This document shows, piece by piece, positions 52,683 to 61,584 of a DNA stretch of 64,000 nt; the first letter of the stretch is position 1; the number at the start of each line of letters is the position of its first letter. The position numbers and the translations under genes are program-made. The notes below the pieces were generated by a model that was not told where the DNA came from, did not search any database, and was given only the letters and a program-made list of their open reading frames with translations. The stretch comes from an uncultured Nostocoides sp. (GTDB lineage: Bacteria > Actinomycetota > Actinomycetes > Actinomycetales > Dermatophilaceae). Location of the stretch: positions 62,001-126,000 of the forward strand of contig CALMQX010000040.1 in assembly GCA_937873315.1 (NCBI GenBank), in the 5' to 3' direction.

Positions 52683-53908
52683 CCGCCGAGGCACTCCACC
52701 AGGGTGCCGACCAATAGCTCCACCTGGTCAACGTCAATGATCAGCGGCGGGCGGATCTTGAGGATTCGCCCGCCGGGGCCGGTTGCCGCGATGAGCACCC
52801 CCGCAGCGCGCATGCGATCAACGACGCGCCCGGCCCGCTCGCCGCTGTCCAGTTCGACGGCCGCGTAGAGGCCGACGCCCCGCACGTCGACGACCCCCGC
52901 CGCGTTACCAGCGCCGGCACGAAGTCCGTCGAGTAGGTGCGCTCCGCGCTCCCCAGCCCGCGCCACAAGTCCTTCTCGCTCGATCACGTCCAAGACCGCT
53001 TGGCCGGCGGCGCTGGAGACGGGATTGCCGCCGAAGGTGTTGAAGTACCTCGTCCGGGAGGCCATCGGCTCGGCGAGATCTCGGCGAATCACCACTCCGG
53101 CCAGCGGATGGCCATTGCCCATCGGCTTGCCCAGGGTGACGGCATCAGGCTCGACGCCATGCCGGTCAAAGCCCCACAGGTGCCCGGTTCGACCGAAACC
53201 TGCCTGAACCTCGTCGGCGATGAAGACCCCACCGGCGGCGCGCACGGCGCGGGCCGCCTCAGCGAGGAAGCCCACCGGCTCCGGGATCAGTCCGTCGCTG
53301 GAGAGCACCGTGTCGACGATGAGCGCGGCGACCGGGTGCCCCGCCGATGCCAGCTCGGTGGCCGCAGCGGCGACCTCGGCGGCGAATCGCGCCCCGTCCT
53401 GAGACTGCGCCCGTCGGGGCGGATCGACGACCCGAACATGCTCGCCGACGCCCATACCGAGGGAGGGCGAGATGGCAGCGATGGCCGCCGTGACCCCGTG
53501 GTACGCCGTACGGGTCACTATCACCCCGGTACGCCCGGTGGCTTCGCTCACCAGCCGGAGCGCAAGATCGTTCGCCTCGGATCCGGTGCAGGTGAACATC
53601 ACCGTGTCGAGGGCGGCAGGCATCAAGGCCGTGAGCCGTTCGGCATACTCGACCAGGCCGGCGTGAAGGTAGCGCGTGTGGGTGTTGAGCACGGACGCCT
53701 GGCGCGAGATGGCTTCGACCACAACGGGATTCGCATGCCCGACGCTGGCGACATTGTTGTATCCGTCAAGGTAGCGACGACCGTCCGCATCCCAGAGCCA
53801 GGCCCCCTCACCCCGGACGATCTCGATGGGGTCGGTGTAGAAGAGTCGGTATGCCGGACCGAGCACGGCCTCGCGTCGGGCGCGCAGACCTGGGGTTGAT
53901 GGGGTCAC
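52679..53908 (-). CDS. Class III PLP aminotransferase-fold enzyme (possible phospholyase)
   Basis: A 409-residue PLP enzyme of class III. Features: LDGYNNVASVGHANP, FTCTGSEANDLALR, the Asp pair FIADEVQAGFGRTG, and the PLP Lys in TLGKPMGNGHP. The GTG 53908 shares its last bases with the stop of the upstream kinase gene (GTGA), so the two are coupled. This pairing matches kinase/phospholyase partners acting on amino alcohols such as hydroxylysine or ethanolamine, where phosphate is eliminated instead of an amino group being transferred. Plain transaminase activity is the alternative. Confidence 0.85.
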   Translation of the reverse strand: MTPSTPGLRARREAVLGPAYRLFYTDPIEIVRGEGAWLWDADGRRYLDGYNNVASVGHANPVVVEAISRQASVLNTHTRYLHAGLVEYAERLTALMPAALDTVMFTCTGSEANDLALRLVSEATGRTGVIVTRTAYHGVTAAIAAISPSLGMGVGEHVRVVDPPRRAQSQDGARFAAEVAAAATELASAGHPVAALIVDTVLSSDGLIPEPVGFLAEAARAVRAAGGVFIADEVQAGFGRTGHLWGFDRHGVEPDAVTLGKPMGNGHPLAGVVIRRDLAEPMASRTRYFNTFGGNPVSSAAGQAVLDVIEREGLVARAGERGAHLLDGLRAGAGNAAGVVDVRGVGLYAAVELDSGERAGRVVDRMRAAGVLIAATGPGGRILKIRPPLIIDVDQVELLVGTLVECLGG

Positions 53909-54921
53909 GGCGACCAACCCGTCTCGTGGAGTTGACGCGCGACCAGCGCCGCGAGGCCGGCGTGGGTGCGGGCGTGATTGCGCAAGATGTAGTCCGCATT
54001 GCCCGGGTGTCTGCTGGCCCGATGACGCGAGATCGCCATGGCGAGGACAAGTCGGGCGATCACCAAGTCCAGGAAGGCCGCGAGCTCGCTCCCCGAGAGC
54101 GGAAGCACACCGGCGTATGCCGCGAGCAAGTCGGCGGGCCCCCGCAGCGGATCGCTCGGGTCGACGAGATAGGCCGCGGCCGTGGCCGGGTCTTGGACCC
54201 TCGGCGCTCGAACGAGATCGCCGACGTCGATCACTCCCAAGGACACTGCCTCGGCGCCTGAGCCGCCCGGCCGAATGATCACGTTGTGCGGGTTGAGGTC
54301 GTTGTGAATGAGCTGGGCGGGCAGGTCACTCACGAGTTCGCTGAGCCGCTCCCGAATCGGGGCGAATGCCGCGGCTAGGTCGCCGTGGGGTGCCACGAGC
54401 CGCTCCACCGCATCGTGGTCTGCAAGCAACCGGCTGACATTCCACAGCAGCGTATGGTCCTCGGCCGGATGCCGCAGGTCGGCCAATGCCAGATCGATTC
54501 GAGCGAGGATTCGACCGAGGTCACCGGCCAGCGAGGTCGCGTCAATGGCACTGCGCGCCAACGGGATCCCGTCGATCCAGGTGGTAAGCCGAAGCCCACA
54601 CCTCTGCCCGGATCGCAGCCGCGCGCGGGCGGCATACGGGGCCACGACCCGCGAGGCCGTCAACTCGGGCGCACGCTCTTCGAGGTGTCGCAGGGCCGTG
54701 GTCTGCAGGTCGGTGACCTCGGGATCCTCGTCGGGATGAATGATCTTGAGCATCCATCCGGGCGTGCCATCGGCCGTCAGCCGGACGTTGCAGTCGCGTT
54801 CACCGGCCAGCGCGGACGCCGCCCCGTGAACCCCGAAATGCCGCGCGGCCAGCGCCTCGGCCTCCTCGCTTGCCACCACGGGCGCTGGCCGGGCCAGCAC
54901 TCCGTCCAGGGGGTCATCCAC
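53905..54921 (-). CDS. APH-fold kinase coupled to the PLP enzyme
   Basis: A 338-residue aminoglycoside-phosphotransferase-fold kinase. The catalytic loop is LIHNDLNPHNVII (HxDxxxxN with Asn for one His-adjacent position) and the metal Asp is in LGVIDVGDLVRAP. The C-terminal ARLVLAMAISRHRA helix is typical of this group. It is translationally coupled to the PLP enzyme; see that entry. The GTG 54921 follows TAGCCT at 6 nt. Confidence 0.85.
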   Translation of the reverse strand: MDDPLDGVLARPAPVVASEEAEALAARHFGVHGAASALAGERDCNVRLTADGTPGWMLKIIHPDEDPEVTDLQTTALRHLEERAPELTASRVVAPYAARARLRSGQRCGLRLTTWIDGIPLARSAIDATSLAGDLGRILARIDLALADLRHPAEDHTLLWNVSRLLADHDAVERLVAPHGDLAAAFAPIRERLSELVSDLPAQLIHNDLNPHNVIIRPGGSGAEAVSLGVIDVGDLVRAPRVQDPATAAAYLVDPSDPLRGPADLLAAYAGVLPLSGSELAAFLDLVIARLVLAMAISRHRASRHPGNADYILRNHARTHAGLAALVARQLHETGWSP

Positions 54922-54927
54922 GAGGTC

Positions 54928-54933
54928 AGGCTA
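54928..54933 (-). promoter_or_regulatory. -10 hexamer TAGCCT of kinase/PLP operon
   Basis: TAGCCT is 6 nt before GTG 54921. Confidence 0.55.
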
Positions 54934-54949
54934 TCGAGGTCGCGATGCC

Positions 54950-56263
54950 TCAGAGTGCTCTCGGCAGGGCACCCTCGCTGATCCGGCATTCGTCGCCGAT
55001 GCGGATTTCGGATGCCAAGTAGCCATCGGCGCGCAGCGGGCCGAGGGCGGTGACCATTCGTTCGCGCACATCCCACGGTCCGATGGTGTTGGTGTAGATC
55101 TTGGTGTCACCCTCGAAGCCCGCGGGTGTGGAGATCCGCCACTTGAGGACCACGTGCCAGGGCATGCGCACGTCGACATCTGGTGGAGCGTGATGCCACT
55201 CCTCATTGCTCGGCACCCGGGCACCGGTGGCTGCATGTAGTGCGTGCAGGAGGTCTGCCACCGCATGCTGCTCCTCTTCGCGCGCCGCACCTGGCACCCC
55301 CGTCGCAGCGAGGGACCAGACCTCGACGCTCGGAAACCGGTGTCCCACACCGGCAATCGCGACCGCGCCATCATTCTCAGCGATGACCAGACCGAGGCGC
55401 ACCGCTGGGTCGAGCACCCGAGCGTTCCAAATGGAGGGATCCTGCCGCGCCTGTGCCATGGCTTGATCGATCCGCCCACCGTGCTCATCGATGCCCACTA
55501 CTTGCTTGTGCAGATGGTCGAAGGATGCCCCGGCGGGCCGCAGCCAGTTCTGGAAGGTCGACACATATTGAACCGCGGGATTGGCGCGATAGATATCGGA
55601 CACCGCCTCCGCCGTGAGCGCAATGAACTCGCGGTGTTCGGTCGGCGTGAGCGACCCTGAGGAGGCGAGCTGGTCGTCGGTCAACGCCCCATCGACGTAG
55701 TGGCGCCGGCCCATGACCAGATCATGGGTGCTCACAAAGAAGTCCTGTGCTCGCTCGATCAGCGCCTGCTCTGAGAGCCCGTCACTCGCGGCTCCGAGCC
55801 GCTGCCGGATGAGCGTCACCAGCTGCCCACGGCCGCCCGGCGCCGCGGCATACGCCTCCCACCAGGCGCGCGCTTGCGGCGGCATAGTCCGGCCATGATT
55901 CACTCGCCAGTAGTCGGCGGACACGATCTCGAAGAGGTTGGCGGTGCGCCGGAAGTCGGCCGGCGCGTCGCTGCCCTGGCCCGGCAGCACGTGCCGCAGA
56001 CGCTCGTATGCCGTGCCTCGCCACACCGAACGCACCTTCTCGGGGGGCGTCTCCACGAGGCGATCGGAACAAAAGGCGCAGGCACGATCCGCCTGTCCGG
56101 GTTCGAGCGGGCGCACCTGCGCCGGCGCGATCGCCGTCGGGCGGTGAGCTCGGCCGGGGATGGTCCAGACCTGGTCTCCGGTGAAGGGGTTGCCCTGCTT
56201 GATCGTGCCGTCGGGCAGCGTGCGCAACCAGGTCGTGTGGACGACCTCGGGCACCCGGATCAT
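54950..56263 (-). CDS. DUF4921 / GalT-like HIT-superfamily protein
   Basis: A 437-residue protein of the DUF4921 family, related to galactose-1-phosphate uridylyltransferases. The N-terminal part has a Cys pair (CAFCSDRLVETPP) like the GalT zinc site; the second half has the HxH-type FDHLHKQVVG and later HVVLKWRIS. Nucleotidyl transfer is a reasonable guess, but the substrate is unknown. ATG 56263, 10 nt after the surface-protein stop on the same strand. Confidence 0.8.
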   Translation of the reverse strand: MIRVPEVVHTTWLRTLPDGTIKQGNPFTGDQVWTIPGRAHRPTAIAPAQVRPLEPGQADRACAFCSDRLVETPPEKVRSVWRGTAYERLRHVLPGQGSDAPADFRRTANLFEIVSADYWRVNHGRTMPPQARAWWEAYAAAPGGRGQLVTLIRQRLGAASDGLSEQALIERAQDFFVSTHDLVMGRRHYVDGALTDDQLASSGSLTPTEHREFIALTAEAVSDIYRANPAVQYVSTFQNWLRPAGASFDHLHKQVVGIDEHGGRIDQAMAQARQDPSIWNARVLDPAVRLGLVIAENDGAVAIAGVGHRFPSVEVWSLAATGVPGAAREEEQHAVADLLHALHAATGARVPSNEEWHHAPPDVDVRMPWHVVLKWRISTPAGFEGDTKIYTNTIGPWDVRERMVTALGPLRADGYLASEIRIGDECRISEGALPRAL

Positions 56264-56273
56264 CGATGCCGAC

Positions 56274-56906
56274 TCAACAGCCCGCGAAGGAGAAGGCGTC
56301 GTAAACGACGTAGCTGAATACCTGGACGATGGGCGAGATGCCAGGGTAGGTCACGGTGACCATCCACGTTCCACTGGAGTTCCACGGGGCAGCCAGGCAG
56401 TCGTTTCCGTTGTAAGTCGCCGTGCTGACCTTGACCGTGACCTGCCCGGCGGCATTCGTCGTCAATGTGCTCACCGTGCGCTTGGTCGCGCTCTCACCAA
56501 AACCGCTGGTTTGGCTTGATGGCGAGAACCCGATGAGGTAGTTGCCCTCGATGTCCTTGCGCTCGTCGCCGGCCACGGAGACGGTGGCTCCGGCCACCGG
56601 GTTGCCGGCATAGTCGACCACCGTCAGCGTCAGATTGACCACCGTGATCGTCGTCGGGCTCGTGTTGGTATTGGAGTTGGTGGCCTTGGTGTCACGCAGG
56701 TTGAGATCGATGCCGCCGGAACTGAGCCCCGCGGTGGCGATCAGCACGGCGACCGGTGGAGATGCGGCAGCTTGGGGCGCCAACGCAGCGACGGTGACCG
56801 TCGGAATCGCCCACGCAGCACCGAGGGCGATGCGGCGCCGGGCGATCCCGGTCACTGCAGCCGGTGAACCTGTCCCGTCGAGCTTGTCGTCCTGCACGCC
56901 TTCCAC
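56274..56906 (-). CDS. Exported surface protein with Tat-like signal and Ig-like domain
   Basis: A 210-residue exported protein. The N-terminal ARRRIALGAAWAIPTVTVAA signal (Arg-rich, then hydrophobic, ending APQAAA) is typical of actinobacterial surface proteins. The rest is beta-rich and contains VVDYAGNPVAGATVSVAGDE, an Ig-like (Big_1/invasin) start, with one Cys pair near the end (NDCLAAPW; FSFAGC). It starts at GTG 56906; the SD-like GAGG lies in the palindromic repeat at 56909. Function unknown. Confidence 0.72.
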   Translation of the reverse strand: MEGVQDDKLDGTGSPAAVTGIARRRIALGAAWAIPTVTVAALAPQAAASPPVAVLIATAGLSSGGIDLNLRDTKATNSNTNTSPTTITVVNLTLTVVDYAGNPVAGATVSVAGDERKDIEGNYLIGFSPSSQTSGFGESATKRTVSTLTTNAAGQVTVKVSTATYNGNDCLAAPWNSSGTWMVTVTYPGISPIVQVFSYVVYDAFSFAGC

Positions 56907-56908
56907 TG

Positions 56909-56983
56909 CCTCAACTTTCCCGCCTGATGCCGGAACCTTGAGGTTGGGGCCCCTTACAAGCGGCCTCCAGCGAAAGGTTCCGA
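56909..56983. repeat. Interspersed palindromic repeat, partial copy
   Basis: About 75 nt nearly identical to the left part of the element at 4004-4099: CCTCAACTTTCCCGCCTG, then GCCGGAACCTT and AGGTTGGGGCC. The right inverted arm is missing. It sits directly before the GTG at 56906, and its terminal GAGG (minus strand) serves as the likely ribosome-binding site. Confidence 0.75.
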
Positions 56984-57114
56984 CACGAAGTGTGCGCCGC
57001 CGGTCCCCGCACCGTCCCCAGCAGCCTCTCCACCGGACCAGTGTGGCGCATTTCGTTGGTTATCGACACCGCTATCGGCAACGAACCAACGTCCTGGCCC
57101 CCGGCTGCGTGGAT

Positions 57115-57146
57115 AGAGTCGACGTCGCCGAACGACGACGGAGGTA
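57115..57146 (+). promoter_or_regulatory. Promoter -10 and ribosome-binding site of DoxX-like gene
   Basis: TAGAGT (57115-57120) is followed by a leader with GGAGG (57140-57144), about 6 nt before GTG 57151. This gene has a leader, unlike many here. Confidence 0.5.
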
Positions 57147-57150
57147 TGCC

Positions 57151-57609
57151 GTGACGCTGCGAACGCTGGCTCGGGTGGCCCTCGGGCTCTTTCTGCTCTT
57201 CGCCGGGATCAGTCATCTCGGCCCAGCGCGAGCGGAATTCCAGGCCCAAGTGCCACCGTGGATACCGCTTTCTGCCGACCTCGTGGTGGTCCTCTCCGGG
57301 GTGGTCGAGGTCCTTCTCGGGATCTCGCTGGCGCTCCTCACCCGCTGGCGAGTGCCGCTGGGTTGGCTCGCGGCGGCATTCTTTGTGGCCGTCTTCCCCG
57401 GCAATATCGCCCAGTGGATGGAGGCCCGAGACGCCTTCGGTCTGAACTCAGACAGCGCCCGACTGGCTCGGCTGTTCTTCCAACCGGTCCTGGTCGCATG
57501 GGCCCTGTGGTCGACCGGCGCCTGGTGGGCTTGGCGCGAGGCACGGCATCAGCCAGTCGGCGAAGGACCTCAGCGCAGCCACGAGCGTGGGGTCGGCAAC
57601 AACCGGTGA
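57151..57609 (+). CDS. DoxX-like family membrane protein
   Basis: A 152-residue membrane protein with four helices. The start RVALGLFLLFAGISHLGPAR with the buried His, and the second segment VLSGVVEVLLGISLAL, are those of the DoxX/MauE-like group. Function unknown. It starts at GTG 57151 with a clear SD. Its end overlaps the convergent NIPSNAP gene by 40 nt. Confidence 0.85.
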   Translation: MTLRTLARVALGLFLLFAGISHLGPARAEFQAQVPPWIPLSADLVVVLSGVVEVLLGISLALLTRWRVPLGWLAAAFFVAVFPGNIAQWMEARDAFGLNSDSARLARLFFQPVLVAWALWSTGAWWAWREARHQPVGEGPQRSHERGVGNNR

Positions 57610-58286
57610 TGCTCTGGGGCTGAGTCGAGATCCGCTACGTGCTCAGGCAAGACAGCGACGAGGTGCTCGCTCGCGGCCGCACTCTGCGTCCAGGCAAAGG
57701 TGACCGCGGCCGATTCGCCCTCGACGACGGGCAGGCGAGGCACATTGTTCGGCCGGGGATCAGAAACGTAGGCGCCAACCAGCTCGGCACCAGCACTCTC
57801 AAGGGTCGGCATCACGTGCGCCCCGAACCAGCTGGCCAGGTCACCTCCCCGCCGGCGCCGCCAGATGGTGGCCAGCAGCACGCGGCCCTGGGCATCCGTC
57901 AGCTGCGGCGTCGCGCCGAGCCCCGGGCACTGCGCGCTCGGCAGCACCATGGACAGGCCGGTGATCGGGGTGAGCACGCGGACATTGCTGCAGTCCGAGA
58001 GCGTGGCGTTGAACTCGGCGGCATGGCCGCGCCACAGATCCCCGCCATAGAACCGTCCGGAGCCGGCCTCCCGGTCGGCATAGTCCCGCCACCCCCGCAA
58101 CAGGACCCACCCATGCGGCAGGTCGAGGTCGATGAATTGGCCCAACACCTCCGAGCCGGCGTCCTCGAGAGCATCGATGGTCTTGGAATCGAAGACCTGC
58201 ACCATGTCTGCGCGTCGACCGCGTCGGGCTCGGTACTGACGAAACTCGAGAATGCCGCTGGCGCTGCGCGGACCAAGCTCACCCAT
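57570..58286 (-). CDS. NIPSNAP-like protein
   Basis: A 238-residue protein with two ferredoxin-like repeats of the NIPSNAP/DABB type. Early pattern: ILEFRQYRARRGRRADMVQV, then LPHGWVLLRGW and FYGGDLWRGHAAEFN; the second half repeats the plan (GDLASWFGAHVMPTLESAGA). The start is ATG 58286, overlapping the Nif11-like gene's stop by 8 nt. Function unknown; translated with its small neighbour. Confidence 0.75.
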   Translation of the reverse strand: MGELGPRSASGILEFRQYRARRGRRADMVQVFDSKTIDALEDAGSEVLGQFIDLDLPHGWVLLRGWRDYADREAGSGRFYGGDLWRGHAAEFNATLSDCSNVRVLTPITGLSMVLPSAQCPGLGATPQLTDAQGRVLLATIWRRRRGGDLASWFGAHVMPTLESAGAELVGAYVSDPRPNNVPRLPVVEGESAAVTFAWTQSAAASEHLVAVLPEHVADLDSAPEHHRLLPTPRSWLR

Positions 58287-58623
58287 GAGTTGTAGTGTCG
58301 CCGACGGCGCTGACACCAGGGGGCGGAGTCGGCCACGATCCCGGGGACGTCCCCCCAGCGGGCGCCCCGCCGAGGATCCCAATGGCCAATCCGACGGTAG
58401 CCACCACGGCGACTCCGCCCCCCAACGCACGTCCGTGACGAGCTCGCTTTGCGCCGTCAGCCGCTGGAGCTGGCGGTACGGGCGCAATGATGCGTTCCAA
58501 ACGTGCGAGGTCTGCGGCGCTCAGGTCATAGTCCTTGAGTGCCTTGGCAGGGTCGATCCGCAACTGGTCGGCGAAACCAGGATCGTTAGCGAGCCTGGCC
58601 AAGGCATCGTGGACATTGAGCAC
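58279..58623 (-). CDS. Small Nif11/RiPP-leader-like protein with one membrane helix
   Basis: A protein of about 114 residues (130 if GTG 58671 is used). Residues 1-45 (VHDALARLANDPGFADQLRI, then DPAKALKDYDLSAADLARLE) match the helical Nif11/Franean1_4349-type leader pattern found in some peptide natural-product precursors. A Pro/Ala linker, a basic patch, one hydrophobic helix (GGGVAVVATVGLAIGILGG) and a short Pro/Gly/Thr tail follow. No cluster of modification enzymes is adjacent. It overlaps the NIPSNAP gene. Confidence 0.55.
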   Translation of the reverse strand: MLNVHDALARLANDPGFADQLRIDPAKALKDYDLSAADLARLERIIAPVPPAPAADGAKRARHGRALGGGVAVVATVGLAIGILGGAPAGGTSPGSWPTPPPGVSAVGDTTTHG

Positions 58624-58698
58624 GCACCTAGCGTGTGGTTCCCGCCGGGGGAGGCGGAGGAAGTTGGCCACTCAATCGCCGGATCGCAGTACTCAATT

Positions 58699-61341
58699 TC
58701 AGAGGTGGGATAGGCCGAGGGCCGCGGGCAGTTGGTCGCGAGCGCTGATCCCCAACTTGATGAAGACGCGGTACAGATGATTCTCGACGGTTCGCTCACT
58801 GACATACAGGCGTTTGGCGATGGCGCGATTACTCAGCCCTCGGGCGGCGAGGTCGGCGATCTCATGCTCGCGTGTCGAGAGCGGTCCGGTCGCGGATCTC
58901 TTGGCGCCCAGCAGGGGCGTGACGGCGGATGGCACTTCCGCGCGCATGGCTTCGGCCAGCCGCTCGGCCGCGCCGGCGCCGCGCGCGTCACCCGCGGCTA
59001 GTCGGATCGAACGAGCCGCGGCGGCGGCCTCTGCGGCATAAAGCGTTGTGCCACATGCCCGGAACGCCTCCGCCACCTCCATGAGTAGGTCGGCATCCCC
59101 CTGGCGTATGCCGCTGACGAATGCCGCCCGCGCCCGAGTCAGTCGGCCCCGGGGAGGCGGGACGTCAGCCTGCAGGTGCCCAAGGTCTGGGAGGTGGTCA
59201 AGGAGCACCAGGCGCGCAGCCTCGTGCTCCGCTTCGAACCAACCGGTCCACTGACCAGTCTTGTGGGCCTCCCTGAGCACATCGGCAACTGCCGCGGCCG
59301 CGGTGGCGGGTTCACCACCCAGGGTGGCCACCCAGGCCTGGGCAAAGGGCAGATAGCGGTTGCCGATGTAGCCAGGGGCGATCGGGTATGCCGTGATCCT
59401 GCTGAGTGCCTCGCTTGCACCGGCCTGGTCGCCACGTTGGGCGAGCGCGCGGACGAGCAGGGAGCCCGACCACAAGGTCGACCCCCAGATTCCGAGTGCG
59501 GCCCAGGCCGGCTCGGCTTCGGCCAAAGTGCGGGCCGCCCAGTCCATGTCGCCAGCCGCCTCACTGGCCATCCCGACGAGCATGCTGGCCCATGCATTGG
59601 CCTGGGCTGAGGACTCCAGCGGCGACAACTCGAAGCGCTGCCGCGCCGCATCCCCGGCGCTGGCCACGTCGCCAGCGACAATCTGGGCCATGAGCAGGAG
59701 AGCCTGCGGCATACCGGGATCACCAACCAGCGCGATATCCGTCTCCCCGGGTGCGGCGAGATAGGCCGTGGCTACCTCGATCGCCCGGTCCGCCTGATCA
59801 GAGAAGATGAGTGCGGTGGTGGCCGCGACGCAGGCGCTGTACCGGACCCCGGGGTGCGGGTGGGTGAGTAGGGGTTCGGCCATCGCGATCCCGCCCGTGA
59901 TGTCTCCTCCGAGCACGCGCTGCACCGCGGTGTTGGCGGCGACGAGTGCCGTGCTCTCACCCCCAAGTGCAGCGGCCTCTGCGAGTGCAGCGGCACCGGC
60001 CGCGAGATCGCCTGTGCCCCATACCTCTTCGGCGAGTTTGATCAGGACGGCGGTGCGCCGCCAGGGGTCGGTGAGGTGCGGCTTCACCTGGCTGAGCAGC
60101 GAGACAGCCTGGTGGTGTCGACCCGTGATCGAGGCGCAGTGGGCCGCGAAGATGGCAGCCTCTGCCCACTGAGCCGGATCGCGCTCCTGGGAGTTCTCGG
60201 CCGCATGGTTCGACAATTCGGCGGCGAGCTCGGTCTGCCCGATCGCGGCGGCCCGGCGCGCTGCCGCCACGGCCTCGGAGGGGTCTAGGCGCGCTCCCGA
60301 GCGCAGGCTCCACGTCAGTTGGCGGAGTTGGTCGTCTGCGGAGCGTGAGGTTGGCGGAGTGGCCACTTCCATGGCGTCGGCGAGTTCGCGATGGATCCGC
60401 ATCCGCGTCAGGGCGCCGAGCCGCGCGCGAGTCATATCGCTATAGAGGGGGTGGCCGACGTCGATGATCAGACCGCTCTTGTCGGGGCGGGCACGGATCA
60501 GGCCGTCACGCTCAAGTGCCTCAATATGCCGTTCGGGCACAACGGCTTTCAACACCCCATACGGAAGCGCCCCGGCGACCGCGAGAAACTCCAAGGCCCG
60601 CTGTTGGTCGGCCTCGAGCGGCGCCAGTCGGGCAAGGACGAGTTCCTCCAGTTGAAGCGTCCCGACTGGGTCGCCGCGAAAGCTGTAGCCATCGCCGGAG
60701 CTCACCAGGGTGCCCGCGGCGAGTGAGCCTTCGACGAGTGCCCGCGCATACATCGGGTTGCCGGCCGCCGCGGCGGTGAGGCGACTGCGAGTCGGACCCG
60801 TGAGTGGGCCACCGATCGCCGCCTCCGCCGCCGCGACAATGGCTGAATCGTGCAACGGCTCGACGGTGACCTCCACGGTGTTCAGGCTGCGGCGAAGCCG
60901 GTCAACCGCTGGGGTGGTGGCGACTCCGCGACGCACGGTCGCGAGGAGTTGACACTCGCCGCCGGCGAGTAGTTGATGGAGCACGGTGATGCTCTGGTCG
61001 TCAATCGCATTGATGTCATCAACGACGAGCAGCGGTGGGAGAGAGTCGGATTCCGGCCCGCGATGGACGTCCAGGGCGGCCCGAGCCGCGACGATGGCAG
61101 CGTGGCCAATGGCGTCGCCGATGAGGGAAGTCAACGGTGCGAGTGGGATCGCGCTCGACCCCGGGCTGCCGACGATCGGGACCACGCGCCCGGCGTACGC
61201 CGCTGACGCGGTGCTCGCCAAAGTGGTCTTGCCGATTCCGGCTGCTCCGGTGAGCACGACGTTGACGCCACGGCTGAGGAGCTCCACGACCTGGCTCACC
61301 ACTACATCGCGACCGAAGACCGGCCACGCCCGCACGATCAT
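58699..61341 (-). CDS. LAL-type LuxR-family ATPase regulator
   Basis: An 880-residue regulator. N-terminal AAA-type ATPase with Walker A GAAGIGKTTLAS (about residue 35) and Walker B LLVVDDINAID (about 105); a long TPR-like helical middle; and a C-terminal LuxR HTH (STREHEIADLAARGLSNRAI, then VSERTVENHLYRVFIKLGI). It probably binds a small-molecule inducer and controls nearby or distant operons. The ATG 61341 follows TACAGT at 8 nt. It ends 76 nt before the Nif11-like gene on the same strand. Confidence 0.9.
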   Translation of the reverse strand: MIVRAWPVFGRDVVVSQVVELLSRGVNVVLTGAAGIGKTTLASTASAAYAGRVVPIVGSPGSSAIPLAPLTSLIGDAIGHAAIVAARAALDVHRGPESDSLPPLLVVDDINAIDDQSITVLHQLLAGGECQLLATVRRGVATTPAVDRLRRSLNTVEVTVEPLHDSAIVAAAEAAIGGPLTGPTRSRLTAAAAGNPMYARALVEGSLAAGTLVSSGDGYSFRGDPVGTLQLEELVLARLAPLEADQQRALEFLAVAGALPYGVLKAVVPERHIEALERDGLIRARPDKSGLIIDVGHPLYSDMTRARLGALTRMRIHRELADAMEVATPPTSRSADDQLRQLTWSLRSGARLDPSEAVAAARRAAAIGQTELAAELSNHAAENSQERDPAQWAEAAIFAAHCASITGRHHQAVSLLSQVKPHLTDPWRRTAVLIKLAEEVWGTGDLAAGAAALAEAAALGGESTALVAANTAVQRVLGGDITGGIAMAEPLLTHPHPGVRYSACVAATTALIFSDQADRAIEVATAYLAAPGETDIALVGDPGMPQALLLMAQIVAGDVASAGDAARQRFELSPLESSAQANAWASMLVGMASEAAGDMDWAARTLAEAEPAWAALGIWGSTLWSGSLLVRALAQRGDQAGASEALSRITAYPIAPGYIGNRYLPFAQAWVATLGGEPATAAAAVADVLREAHKTGQWTGWFEAEHEAARLVLLDHLPDLGHLQADVPPPRGRLTRARAAFVSGIRQGDADLLMEVAEAFRACGTTLYAAEAAAAARSIRLAAGDARGAGAAERLAEAMRAEVPSAVTPLLGAKRSATGPLSTREHEIADLAARGLSNRAIAKRLYVSERTVENHLYRVFIKLGISARDQLPAALGLSHL

Positions 61342-61349
61342 GGAGCCTC

Positions 61350-61355
61350 ACTGTA
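61350..61355 (-). promoter_or_regulatory. -10 hexamer TACAGT of LAL regulator
   Basis: TACAGT is 8 nt before ATG 61341. Confidence 0.45.
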
Positions 61356-61522
61356 GGGGAGGGCTTCTTGCTGCGGGCATCTTGTGTGGTGGACATCTTC
61401 TGGCGGGCGGCGGCAGGCGGGCGCGGGCGGCATACGGATGGCTGCGCTCGGCCGTGGGAGTCGCGGGTTCAGGCCTCGACACAAGGGTTTCCCGAGAACT
61501 GACGGGAAGGAAAGTCCGACGA

Positions 61523-61557
61523 ACCGGGGATTTCGGGGTGACCCCGAAATCCCCGGT
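61523..61557. terminator. 35-bp perfect palindrome downstream of secreted-protein gene
   Basis: ACCGGGGATTTCGGGGT and its exact complement meet at one central base (61540). It lies 27 nt beyond the stop at 61585 on the minus strand and can act as a terminator, although no T-tract follows. Its perfect symmetry also fits a dispersed repeat. Confidence 0.65.
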
Positions 61558-61584
61558 CCTGTCATGGCTCCGGGAGCCAGCGGA

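Noticed and set aside
56635..57150. N-terminal extension of the DoxX-like protein
   Set aside because: It runs antisense through the surface-protein gene and the repeat; GTG 57151 has a clear GGAGG site.
58624..58671. Longer start (GTG 58671) for the Nif11-like protein
   Set aside because: The extra 16 residues are Arg/Pro-rich and unlike the family; GTG 58623 places the start just before the leader helix. The case is not closed.
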